Source: Treponema sp. (lineage in GTDB: Bacteria > Spirochaetota > Spirochaetia > Treponematales > Treponemataceae). From it: DNA of 40,557 bases. The DNA is taken from contig JAEETM010000030.1 in assembly GCA_016290335.1 (NCBI GenBank), positions 1-40,557 on the forward strand, read 5' to 3'. The stretch's first letter is position 1. Every line of letters starts with the position of its first letter. Positions 1 to 6,943 of the stretch are shown here, piece by piece. The notes beneath the pieces were generated by a model, which searched no databases, was not told where the DNA came from, and worked only from the letters and a program-made list of their open reading frames with translations. A program made the position numbers and the translations under genes.

Positions 1-7
1 ACTCATA

Positions 8-547
8 TTGCTAAAAGAAGTCATCATAGTTGAAGGAAAAATGGATACGGTGGCGGTGAAGCGGGCGCTGGAATGCGACACCATTGAAACCGGCGGCTTC
101 GCCCTTAACTCCCATACATTAAAGAAGATTGAAGCGGCGTACAAAAAGCGGGGCATCATTATCCTCACAGACCCGGACGGCTCCGGGGAACGGATCCGCA
201 AGTTTCTGACAGAGCGTTTTCCGGATGCAGGGCAGGCCTTTGTGCCCAAAAAAGACGCGCGGGTGCCCGATGATGTGGGCATCGAGCAGGCGAAACCGGA
301 AGCCATTCTGCTGGCGCTGAGCAAGGTGCACCATCATGAATATAATCCGGAACCGGTATTCAGTGTGGCAGACTTGCGTGACAACGGACTGTCCGGCAGT
401 GCGGATGCCAGTCGCAAGCGGGATTTGCTGGGGGCTGAACTGGGCATCGGGTACGGTACGGCCAAAGCGTTTTTGCGTCGGTTGAATACGTATGGGATTA
501 CAAGAGAAGAGTTCGCAGCTGCTCTGAAAAAAGTGGAAGAAGAATGA
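8..547 (+). CDS. rnmV: Ribonuclease M5
   Basis: RNase M5 is the TOPRIM endonuclease that matures 5S rRNA in Firmicutes. The TOPRIM core is visible: VEGKMD at residues 8-13 gives the acidic Glu-9, and LTDPDGSGERIR near 53-64 gives the Asp-55/Asp-57 pair. The length of 179 aa is normal for the family. The TTG at base 8 is the first start in frame, but only 7 bases precede it, so an upstream start cannot be excluded and no ribosome site can be judged. The stop lies 7 bases before rsmA, the usual Firmicute rnmV-rsmA pair, both acting on ribosomal RNA and probably co-transcribed. Confidence 0.93.
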   Translation: MLKEVIIVEGKMDTVAVKRALECDTIETGGFALNSHTLKKIEAAYKKRGIIILTDPDGSGERIRKFLTERFPDAGQAFVPKKDARVPDDVGIEQAKPEAILLALSKVHHHEYNPEPVFSVADLRDNGLSGSADASRKRDLLGAELGIGYGTAKAFLRRLNTYGITREEFAAALKKVEEE

Positions 548-554
548 GGCACAC

Positions 555-1550
555 ATGGAAGACATTCAACCTATTATCGCCCGGCGGGAAGTAACAACGC
601 GCATCCTGCAGGCATTTCATTTAAAAGCGGATAAGAATCTGGGGCAGAACTTTCTGGTAGAAGAGTCTGTGGTGAACCGCATTGCCAAGGCAACGGAGCT
701 GGCTCCGGAGGATACGGTGCTGGAAATCGGTCCCGGTATCGGCACCCTGACCCAGGCTTTGGCCATGACCGGCGCGTCAGTGGTGTCTGTGGAACTGGAC
801 AAACGGCTGATTCCGGTGCTGAAGGAGACGGTGGGCGCTTATGAAAATGTCCGCATCGTGCAGGGGGATATTTTAAAAGTAGATATTTTAAAAGTTATTG
901 AGGAAACACGGGCCCTTTGCGATAATGCAAAGAGCAGTGACCATAACGATGTAAATGAAAGTGATGCGCAGGAAATTGCAGATAACCCAGCACTGACAAC
1001 TGAAGGCAGTGCAGAGTGTTCTGTAAACAATAATAAAAGTACAGCTCCTTTCAAAGTCTGTGCAAATCTTCCCTATTATATTACGACGCCCATCATCATG
1101 TATCTGCTGGAGCAGAAGCTTCCGCTGGAACGGCTGGTGGTGATGGTGCAGAAGGAAGTGGCGGAGCGGATGATAGCCAAACCGGGCGGCAGGGACTATG
1201 GCGCTATCTCTGTAGCCATGCAGTATTATACGGAGCCGAAGATTGCCTTCATTGTGAAAGCGGGTTCTTTTTTGCCGGCGCCCAAAGTGGACAGCGCGGT
1301 GTTGGTCTGCAAACGCAGAACCGTTCCGCCGGTGGATGTGCCTGATGAAAAAATCTTTTTCAAAGTGGTGGCGGCAGCCTTTTCCGTCCGCCGCAAAATG
1401 CTGACCAACAGTTTAAAAAATATGGGTGGCCTCACCAGCGAACAGGTAAAAGCCTGGCTGGACCGGGCCGATATTGACGGAACACGCAGAGCGGAGACAT
1501 TAAGCCTGGAAGAATTTGCTGCGTTGGCAAGAACATGGGAAAAGAATTAA
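555..1550 (+). CDS. rsmA: 16S rRNA dimethyladenosine transferase (KsgA/RsmA)
   Basis: This enzyme dimethylates two adjacent adenines near the 3' end of 16S rRNA using S-adenosylmethionine. Visible motifs are NLGQNFL (28-34), the SAM-binding VLEIGPGIGTLT (55-65) and catalytic NLPYYIT (171-177). At 331 aa it is about 40-50 residues longer than usual. The excess is a hydrophilic Asp/Ser/Asn/Glu-rich stretch at about 119-165, between the QGDIL segment and NLPYY. Its DNA is AT-richer than the flanks and sits next to a perfect 14-base tandem duplication (867-880 and 882-895). The core is intact, so the protein should be active. It follows rnmV by 7 bases. Confidence 0.95.
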   Translation: MEDIQPIIARREVTTRILQAFHLKADKNLGQNFLVEESVVNRIAKATELAPEDTVLEIGPGIGTLTQALAMTGASVVSVELDKRLIPVLKETVGAYENVRIVQGDILKVDILKVIEETRALCDNAKSSDHNDVNESDAQEIADNPALTTEGSAECSVNNNKSTAPFKVCANLPYYITTPIIMYLLEQKLPLERLVVMVQKEVAERMIAKPGGRDYGAISVAMQYYTEPKIAFIVKAGSFLPAPKVDSAVLVCKRRTVPPVDVPDEKIFFKVVAAAFSVRRKMLTNSLKNMGGLTSEQVKAWLDRADIDGTRRAETLSLEEFAALARTWEKN

Positions 1551-1693
1551 TCAGCGTCTCCTTAAATTGATTTGTGAATAGTTCAGGAATAAAAAAGGTT
1601 TTTTAAATATAAAAAGCGCAAGCTTGTGTTGCATTAACAACAGCATAAGGATAACAGAACGAAAATTTCAGAAATAGTAGAGGGGAATAAACG

Positions 1694-2545
1694 ATGGCAG
1701 CCAAAAAACCGATTATTGCATTAATGTATGATTTTGATAAGACCTTATGCACCACGGATATGCAGGCTTACACTTTCATTCCGAACCTGGGCATGTCTGC
1801 TGATGCCTTTTGGAAAAAAGCGTCTGACTTGGCAGAAAATAAAAAGATGGACCGCATCCTGGCCTATATGTATCTGATGCTGGACGAAGCCCATATTCAC
1901 AGGCAGCCCATCCGCCGCAGCGACTTTGTGGCGCTGGGCAAAGACTTGAAGCTGTACGACGGAGTGGAGGGGTGGTTCGGTCGCATCAACCAGTTCGGTA
2001 AGGAGCAGGGCGTAGTTATTAAACACTACATTATTTCCTCCGGTCTGCGGGAAATCATTGAAGGTTCTTCTATTTTCAAAGAGTTTGACGATGTGTTTGC
2101 CGGCGAGTTCCTCTACGATGAAAACGGCGTGGCCTGCTGGCCAAAAAATGTGGTGAATTACACTACCAAGACGCAGTTTCTGTTCCGCATCAACAAGGGA
2201 GTGTTGAACCTTTCCAACGATGACGACCTGAACCGGTTCAAGCCGGAGGAAGACCGGCCCGTTCCTTTCCGCAACATGATTTACATTGGCGACGGATTAA
2301 CAGACGTGCCCTGCATGAAGCTGGTAAAGGTGAACGGCGGCTACTCTATCGCGGTGTATCAGGCAGGCAAGCGCAATAAAGTGAAAGATCTGATCAAAGA
2401 TCAGCGAGTGAACTTTATTGAGCCGACGGATTACAGCGAGAATTCCCAACTGGATATCATTGTTAAAGACATTATCCGCAACATGGCCAGCGTGGAACGA
2501 TTAAAAGCCCACACCAAGTCGCAGCTGGCAGGGGTAAATAAATAA
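1694..2545 (+). CDS. HAD-superfamily hydrolase (phosphoserine phosphatase-like)
   Basis: This is a cytoplasmic haloacid dehalogenase-type phosphatase of unknown substrate. HAD motif I is YDFDKTL with nucleophile Asp-13 and Asp-15; motif IV is IYIGDGLTDVPCMK near residue 195-208. Between them is a mainly helical cap of roughly 100 residues. The length of 283 aa suits the phosphoserine phosphatase-like subgroup. The ATG has a good ribosome site (AGAGGGGAAT) at proper spacing. It stands alone, 143 bases after rsmA. Its last codons are duplicated in decayed form at 4110-4160, beyond the ATPase gene that follows, which suggests rearrangement just downstream. Confidence 0.88.
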   Translation: MAAKKPIIALMYDFDKTLCTTDMQAYTFIPNLGMSADAFWKKASDLAENKKMDRILAYMYLMLDEAHIHRQPIRRSDFVALGKDLKLYDGVEGWFGRINQFGKEQGVVIKHYIISSGLREIIEGSSIFKEFDDVFAGEFLYDENGVACWPKNVVNYTTKTQFLFRINKGVLNLSNDDDLNRFKPEEDRPVPFRNMIYIGDGLTDVPCMKLVKVNGGYSIAVYQAGKRNKVKDLIKDQRVNFIEPTDYSENSQLDIIVKDIIRNMASVERLKAHTKSQLAGVNK

Positions 2546-2631
2546 AAATGCTGAAAGGGTGGTGTACCGTATTGATTTTATGCTTTGGGCAGACCGCCAG
2601 TTGCAAAGAAGGAAGACAAGAAAACAAAAAT

Positions 2632-2720
2632 GATTTTTATGCAAATTTTCTTATACAGGAACCCTTATTTTATGTAAATTTTTCTTGACGAGCACCCTTA
2701 TTTTATGCATACTATAATCA
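2632..2720 (+). repeat. 33-nt repeat array in front of the ATPase gene (array 1)
   Basis: Two full 33-nt units (2632-2664, 2665-2697) and a partial third (from 2698) share a core TTTTATGCA/TTTTATGTA and end in ACCC. The third unit runs into ATACTATAAT, so a candidate -10 box (2713-2718) lies inside the array, about 40 bases before the ATPase start. A TTGACG at 2685-2690 is 22 bases away, too far for a standard promoter. The same architecture recurs at 23042-23120. The placement fits an operator for the following gene or a target-site array; function is inference. Confidence 0.75.
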
Positions 2721-2756
2721 GAAGTAATGCAGAAGCATGTACGGAAGGGTGATATT

Positions 2757-4091
2757 ATGTTGCTACGTCGAAAGATTTACGATAAACTGTTGGAGTGGAA
2801 AAACCAAAGAAAGAAAGATCGAATAAAAAAATGCCTGCTTATTAAAGGCGCCCGCCAGGTTGGCAAGTCCTATATCGTGCAGGAATTTGGGAAATCAGAG
2901 TACGCTTCTTTTATAAATATTGATTTTTACCGTCAGCCGGATTTGAAGGGTATTTTTGACGGAGAGATGACTGCAGAAGAAGTCATGAAACGCCTGACTG
3001 CGTACATGCCGGGCGTTACGCTGATTCCGGGCGATACGCTGATTTTTCTGGATGAGATCCAGTGCTGTGGAAATGCGCGGACTGCAATAAAATTTCTTGC
3101 GGAAGATATGCGTTATGATGTAATTTCATCCGGTTCTTTAATGGGCCTGACGTATGGAGAGGATGACGATGAATCCGTTGAAGTGCCGGCATCTGTTCCA
3201 GTAGGTTATGAATCCCAGATTATGATGTACTCACTGGATTTTGAAGAATTCCTGTGGGCGTATGGTTATGACGAAAAAGCTACGGATGTTTTGCGTTCAT
3301 ATTATGAAACCGGTGAAACGATACCGGAAGCTGTACATATCAAATACGAAAATCTCTTCCGTGAGTTTATGGTGGTGGGCGGTATGCCGGAAGTGGTTGC
3401 GGATTTTTCTGTACATAAAGACTTCAACCGGGTGGACAGGATACAAAATGAAATCCTTGCGGAATACAGGGACGATATTGCAAAGCATGCAAAGGGGAAA
3501 GAAAAGCAACTCGTCCGTATGTGTTATGACGCAGTACCTAAACAGCTTGCCAAAGAACTGAAAAAATTCCAGTACTCTACCGTTGAAAAAGGGCAGACGC
3601 GCAGAAAATTTGGAGGCAGCATACAGTGGCTGAAAGATTCCGGAATCGTGAACGCCTGTTATAACATTCGCGAACCGTATCTGCCGCTGATGGCAAACGC
3701 CAACGAAGATCAATTTAAGCTTTACATTAATGATACGGGGTTGCTCTGCTGCATGTATGGCAAGGAAACCAAGCTGGCAGTGCTGAATAATACAATTAAA
3801 GGAAACGCCCGCGGCGGCATTTATGAAAACAGCATTTCCGAATGTCTTCTCAAACGTGGCTATACGTTGTATTATTACAAGCCTGATAATGAGCATGAAG
3901 TGGAGTTCCTGATAGAAGAAAAAGGTGAGGTTGTGCCGGTGGAGGTGAAGGCGGGAAACAACGCTTCTCCATCCTTGAACAATTTTATTAAAGAATTTTC
4001 TCCTTCCGTTGCGTTCAAACTGATTGGCGGACGAAACGGAAAAGACGGTGCTAAGGAAACGTTGCCGCATTATATGGTGATGTTTTTGTAA
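2757..4091 (+). CDS. AAA ATPase with DUF4143 domain
   Basis: This belongs to the AAA_14/DUF4143 family, common in multiple copies in anaerobes and of unknown function. With the ATG at 2757 (preceded by GGAAGGGTGAT) the protein has 444 aa. Walker A is GARQVGKS (31-38) and Walker B is TLIFLDEIQ. The C-terminal DUF4143 region ends with EVEFLIEEKGEVVPVEVKAG, an E...E.K arrangement recalling restriction-endonuclease folds. An in-frame ATG at 2727 would add 10 residues but has no ribosome site. The gene sits between the HAD gene and a decayed copy of that gene's tail, behind a 33-nt repeat array, as expected of an inserted cassette. Confidence 0.9.
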   Translation: MLLRRKIYDKLLEWKNQRKKDRIKKCLLIKGARQVGKSYIVQEFGKSEYASFINIDFYRQPDLKGIFDGEMTAEEVMKRLTAYMPGVTLIPGDTLIFLDEIQCCGNARTAIKFLAEDMRYDVISSGSLMGLTYGEDDDESVEVPASVPVGYESQIMMYSLDFEEFLWAYGYDEKATDVLRSYYETGETIPEAVHIKYENLFREFMVVGGMPEVVADFSVHKDFNRVDRIQNEILAEYRDDIAKHAKGKEKQLVRMCYDAVPKQLAKELKKFQYSTVEKGQTRRKFGGSIQWLKDSGIVNACYNIREPYLPLMANANEDQFKLYINDTGLLCCMYGKETKLAVLNNTIKGNARGGIYENSISECLLKRGYTLYYYKPDNEHEVEFLIEEKGEVVPVEVKAGNNASPSLNNFIKEFSPSVAFKLIGGRNGKDGAKETLPHYMVMFL

Positions 4092-4109
4092 AGCGAGTAA
4101 AATCTCCAC

Positions 4110-4160
4110 CAGGATATCATCCTGCACATGGCCAGCGTGGAAAGGATTCTGCCTTTATAG
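4110..4160 (+). pseudogene. Decayed copy of the 3' end of the HAD hydrolase gene
   Basis: Frame 4110-4160 reads QDIILHMASVERILPL then stop. It matches the HAD protein's tail (LDIIVKDIIRNMASVERL, coded near 2452-2506) after loss of 15 bases, and the DNA match is closest in ACATGGCCAGCGTGGAA. There is no start codon or ribosome site. It is a remnant of duplication or recombination that brackets the ATPase gene between a full and a partial copy of the same tail. Confidence 0.7.
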
Positions 4161-4216
4161 ACATAAGGGTTAGGGGAACCAGACGCCAGCATCCATACGG
4201 GTTGGCAGTTCTAAGT

Positions 4217-4234
4217 TGGTCGTAAATACGACCA
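4217..4234. other. Perfect small hairpin in the post-ATPase spacer
   Basis: TGGTCGT and ACGACCA form a perfect 7-bp stem with loop AAAT. The surrounding bases 4161-4260 contain no gene I recognise. The stretch could be part of a small RNA ending at the 4270-4310 terminator, but no promoter is evident. Confidence 0.4.
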
Positions 4235-4269
4235 GGTGAGTGGAGAAAAGTTTATTATAATTGTTATAT

Positions 4270-4310
4270 AACGCTCAAATACAGTTTTTATGCTGAATTG
4301 AGCGTTTTTT
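4270..4310 (+). terminator. Rho-independent terminator
   Basis: AACGCTCAA (4270-4278) pairs with TTGAGCGTT (4298-4306) and the hairpin runs into TTTTTT. It would end transcripts from the ATPase gene and the following spacer. Confidence 0.8.
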
Positions 4311-4388
4311 ATTATCATGAACAAATACTAAAATGATAATAAAATAAAAACACTTTATAAAAAATTATAAAAAAATTACAACAACCTA

Positions 4389-4417
4389 TTGACAAACAAA
4401 AAGATATCTGTTACAAT
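4389..4417 (+). promoter_or_regulatory. Sigma70-type promoter of the small membrane-protein gene
   Basis: TTGACA (4389-4394), a 17-base spacer and TACAAT (4412-4417) form a near-consensus promoter. Transcription should begin near 4424, leaving an untranslated leader of about 155 bases before the start at 4582. Confidence 0.8.
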
Positions 4418-4498
4418 GCGTGTAGTTGAATGATAGTAATAATACAAATATCAAATTTAAATAATCGATTTAATTTAGAATAAGGGGCGACACAATTG

Positions 4499-4581
4499 AC
4501 TTCGTTAAAACCGCCAAAGAGGCTGTAGGCCGCTACTGTAACGAAAAGAAAAGCGAACAACTTACTACAGGAGGACGAAGT
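4499..4581 (+). promoter_or_regulatory. Folded leader that can sequester the ribosome site
   Basis: Two complementary pairs bracket the ribosome site GGAGGA (4570-4575): ACTTCGT (4499-4505) with ACGAAGT (4575-4581), and CTGTAG (4523-4528) with CTACAG (4565-4570). A competing pair, TTCGTTA (4501-4507) with TAACGAA (4539-4545), would release the site. Mutually exclusive folds in a leader of this length suggest translational control. Pairings are seen in the sequence; the switch is inferred. Confidence 0.5.
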
Positions 4582-4767
4582 ATGGCTTACATCAATACAA
4601 TCATTCATAACTTCTACAACATGCAAGAATTTTGGCACTTATGGGTTAAACTTGCTAAAATTACTTTCTTCATCAATATAGCGCTCGTTACCCTCCAATT
4701 TTTTTTCGAAAAAGATATATTCCGAAGTACAACACAGAACAAAGACAATCTGATGACACCCTGTTAA
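4582..4767 (+). CDS. Small single-span membrane protein, unknown
   Basis: A 61-aa protein with one hydrophobic segment (about 21-43, from WHLWVKLAKITFFINIALVTL) and a polar, charged tail. It has its own strong promoter, a folded leader, a good ribosome site (GGAGGACGAAGT) and its own terminator, so it is a genuine single-gene unit. I do not recognise the family. A short hydrophobic protein behind a ribosome-site-masking leader is the usual arrangement of type I toxins, but no antisense RNA promoter was identified, so that remains a hypothesis. Confidence 0.6.
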   Translation: MAYINTIIHNFYNMQEFWHLWVKLAKITFFINIALVTLQFFFEKDIFRSTTQNKDNLMTPC

Positions 4768-4789
4768 CATAAAACAGCATATTTCATTT

Positions 4790-4832
4790 GTGATATTTGA
4801 AATTGGCGCACCAACTTTAAATATCGCTTTTT
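4790..4832 (+). terminator. Rho-independent terminator with 17-bp stem
   Basis: The left arm 4790-4806 and right arm 4811-4827 pair over 17 positions with a few G-U pairs around the loop CGCA, followed by TTTTT. It ends the small membrane-protein transcript. Confidence 0.85.
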
Positions 4833-4981
4833 CCGTATTCTCTACGCCTGTTGCACATAAATACAGACATATACAAAAACTGAATTGTTAAAGACAGGTA
4901 GTTTAAAACAAATTCATATGATATAATAAACATAATAATAAATAAAGAAAATTCCAACACCATTTATCGGGAGGCCACACT

Positions 4982-5236
4982 ATGAAAAAACTTATGATGT
5001 TAGCTATGCTGTTGCTTACTGTTTGTTCTTCCGCCTGTGCGGAAAGCCTTGACGAGGTATTGAAAGATTGCAAATTGGATCGAAACCGCTGGCAGGTGGT
5101 AGAATGGTTTAAAGATGAACAAGCCGTAAGATTATTTGACTCAACAAGCATACAAACGGTTGCTCCGAATCAATATGAAGTAACGATATACATTTATTTT
5201 TATGGAAATGACTGCGGAGCAGTTAATTGTAATTAG
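4982..5236 (+). CDS. Exported protein, probably truncated
   Basis: An 84-aa product with an N-terminal signal sequence: KK then LMMLAMLLLTVCSSACA, with a possible signal peptidase I site after ACA and Cys residues that could instead serve as a weak lipobox. The mature part (SLDEVLKDCKLDRNRW... to YIYFYGNDCG) is short and stops exactly where transposase-like sequence begins at 5236, so the C-terminus was probably lost in the rearrangement. The ATG follows a ribosome site (CGGGAGGCCACACT). TATAAT at 4922-4927 is a likely -10. Function unknown. Confidence 0.6.
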   Translation: MKKLMMLAMLLLTVCSSACAESLDEVLKDCKLDRNRWQVVEWFKDEQAVRLFDSTSIQTVAPNQYEVTIYIYFYGNDCGAVNCN

Positions 5237-5897
5237 GCTATGCCCCGGCGACGAAGTTCATCGACCAGATTATTACCATCCATCTGATGTATAAACAACA
5301 GAAGTACATGTATGACAACAAGACGCATTCGGTGGATAACCGGATTGTAAGCATAAGTCAGCCCTATGTCCGTCCGGTTGTCCGCGGTAAGGCAAAAGCC
5401 CCGACAGAATTTGGCGCAAAGCTTCATCTCAGTATTGATGAAACCGGTTTTGGCCGGATTGAGTACCTCTCATTCAATGCATTTAATGAAGGCCCTATGC
5501 TGATAGACGTTCTGAACGCCTACCGGTACCGCAATGGATTTTATCCCAAGAGAGTTCTTGTGGATAAAATATATCGTACCAAAGACAACATCCGGTTCTG
5601 CAATGAAAATGGAATCCGGATAAGCGGGCCAAAGCTTGGCAGACCTTTCAAAGATGAGAAAACTCTTAGGAAAACCGCAAAACAGCTGCTAAGGACAATA
5701 CCGACCGAATTGAAATAGAGCGGTATTTTAGCACCGCAAAACGCCGGAATGGCATGGGACGTATTGCAAGAAAAAGGGAAGATACTTCTCTTTCTACTAT
5801 TGCAATGTCCGTGTTGATAACTAATATATTTGGAACATTTAAGCTTGCAGTTGAGGAATTCGAAAATGAAAAATTGAAGTCCATAAAAGCTGGATGA
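5236..5897 (+). pseudogene. IS5/IS1182-type transposase remnant, truncated and frameshifted
   Basis: From 5236 the frame reads GYAPATKFIDQIITIHLMYK and continues to TELK at 5718. It has the shape of the C-terminal DDE domain: LHLSIDETGFGRIEYLSFNA, VLVDKIYRTKDNIRFC, GIRISGPKLGRPF. Near 5690 the frame shifts; the other frame continues DNTDRIEIERYFSTAKRRNG through IAMSVLITNIFG to a stop at 5895-5897. The N-terminal half is missing and no intact terminal repeats were seen. It is a dead insertion-sequence fragment abutting the truncated exported-protein gene. The exact IS family is uncertain. Confidence 0.75.
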
Positions 5898-5954
5898 TTT
5901 AGGCATTTATATTGGTCAATTTTTGAAAAAAGTGAGTTGTTGACCAAACACTAA

Positions 5955-6362
5955 TTATCGCAAGATAAAGCACTATCTTTAGATACCGTTTCTGCTCTTG
6001 TTGCCGTGAAGGATGCAGTAGCAACGTATGGTGTACCTGCCATCCTGAACAGCGACCAGAGCAGCCAGTTTACCAGTGAAGAATATATAGCGTATCTTAA
6101 GGGGCAACACATCTGCCAGAGCATGGGCGGCAAGTCCCGGTGGGCGGACAATATCATGATTGAGCGGTGGTTCCGCACGCTCAAGACGGAGAAGATTTCT
6201 ATTAATGAATGCCGCAGCCCCAAAGAACTCCGGAAGGATATTGCGGACTTCATCCGGGAATACAATGATGTACGCCCGCATGAGGCGTTGACTTATACTT
6301 ATTTGCAGCCTGTTTTGTTGCTGCAGCGTGAGGTGGATAAAAAACAAGAAAAACCATGGTAA
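5955..6362 (+). pseudogene. IS3-family transposase OrfB C-terminal remnant
   Basis: The frame open from 5955 gives the second half of an IS3-type integrase-core transposase: AVATYGVPAILNSDQSSQFTS carries the second catalytic Asp, and ADNIMIERWFRTLKTEKISI carries the catalytic Glu, followed by DFIREYNDVRPHEALTY. The first catalytic Asp and all upstream parts are lost, and the usual Gly of DQGSQF is Ser here. The internal ATG at 6006 is not a genuine start. GTGGTCTTGACAAGGGGGCC at 6422-6441 resembles the distal end of such elements. Confidence 0.8.
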
Positions 6363-6714
6363 TCTAAAACGATAATAGATTATGAAATGCTCGTAACATG
6401 TTCACGATAAATTTTTAAAACGTGGTCTTGACAAGGGGGCCATTATAAATTATCACAGATGATAAGAGCTGAATTGATTTGTTATTTCTCAGGCAAGCAA
6501 TGTACAAGGATCCCTTTGACTGTGATGCAGATGGCATTAATTGAAAACACGTTGGGATAAAAACTGAACGATGGTCTGTTTAGTTGTTATACAAATAAAA
6601 AATTGAAAGAGGTTTATTTGGACGAAGGTGAGGAAGGAGAGAACACTGATAATATATAGATGAAAGCGGAGTTTTATGTATTAAATCATATTATCGAAAA
6701 AGGTGGTGCAGAAC
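6363..6714. other. Gene-poor spacer between IS remnant and kinase locus
   Basis: This 350-base spacer starts with the likely right end of the IS3 remnant (to about 6445). I see no intact gene in the rest. A short open stretch ending at 6659 (reading KLKEVYLDEGEEGENTDNI) has no credible start and may be the tail of a lost gene. Confidence 0.4.
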
Positions 6715-6870
6715 ATGGATGAACATAAGCAACAAAACGAACAAGATAAAAGAACTGAGATTGATTTTAGCGATATATTGAAAAGACGCAAAGCGAAACC
6801 TACAAAGCCTACTGATCGTGGCACAAAAGAAAATCAATATAACAACTCTGGCAGAAATAGTGGGAGATAG
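6715..6870 (+). CDS. Small charged protein at the head of the kinase locus
   Basis: A 51-residue frame starting ATG at 6715, with GGTGGTG six bases upstream as a plausible ribosome site. It is almost entirely hydrophilic (MDEHKQQNEQDKRTEIDFSD..., then KRRKAKPTKPTDRG) with no hydrophobic core, so it is probably disordered. It lies 73 bases before the kinase start; TATAAT at 6903-6908 in the gap may give the kinase its own start point. No family recognised. It could be a regulator or substrate of the kinase, or chance. Confidence 0.4.
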   Translation: MDEHKQQNEQDKRTEIDFSDILKRRKAKPTKPTDRGTKENQYNNSGRNSGR

Positions 6871-6943
6871 TCTGTTAAAAATATTTACCATTTTGACATA
6901 GTTATAATTGGAAAAGTGTCATTTATATACAGGAGATGATAGC

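Noticed and set aside
2685..2718. TTGACG...TATAAT as a standard promoter of the ATPase gene
   Set aside because: The spacer is 22 bases, too long; only the -10 box is kept as a candidate.
3297..4127. Long minus-strand open frame (276 codons)
   Set aside because: It lies wholly opposite the DUF4143 ATPase gene, which has clear motifs and a ribosome site.
4161..4260. Small RNA gene between the HAD remnant and terminator
   Set aside because: A hairpin and terminator exist but no promoter could be identified.
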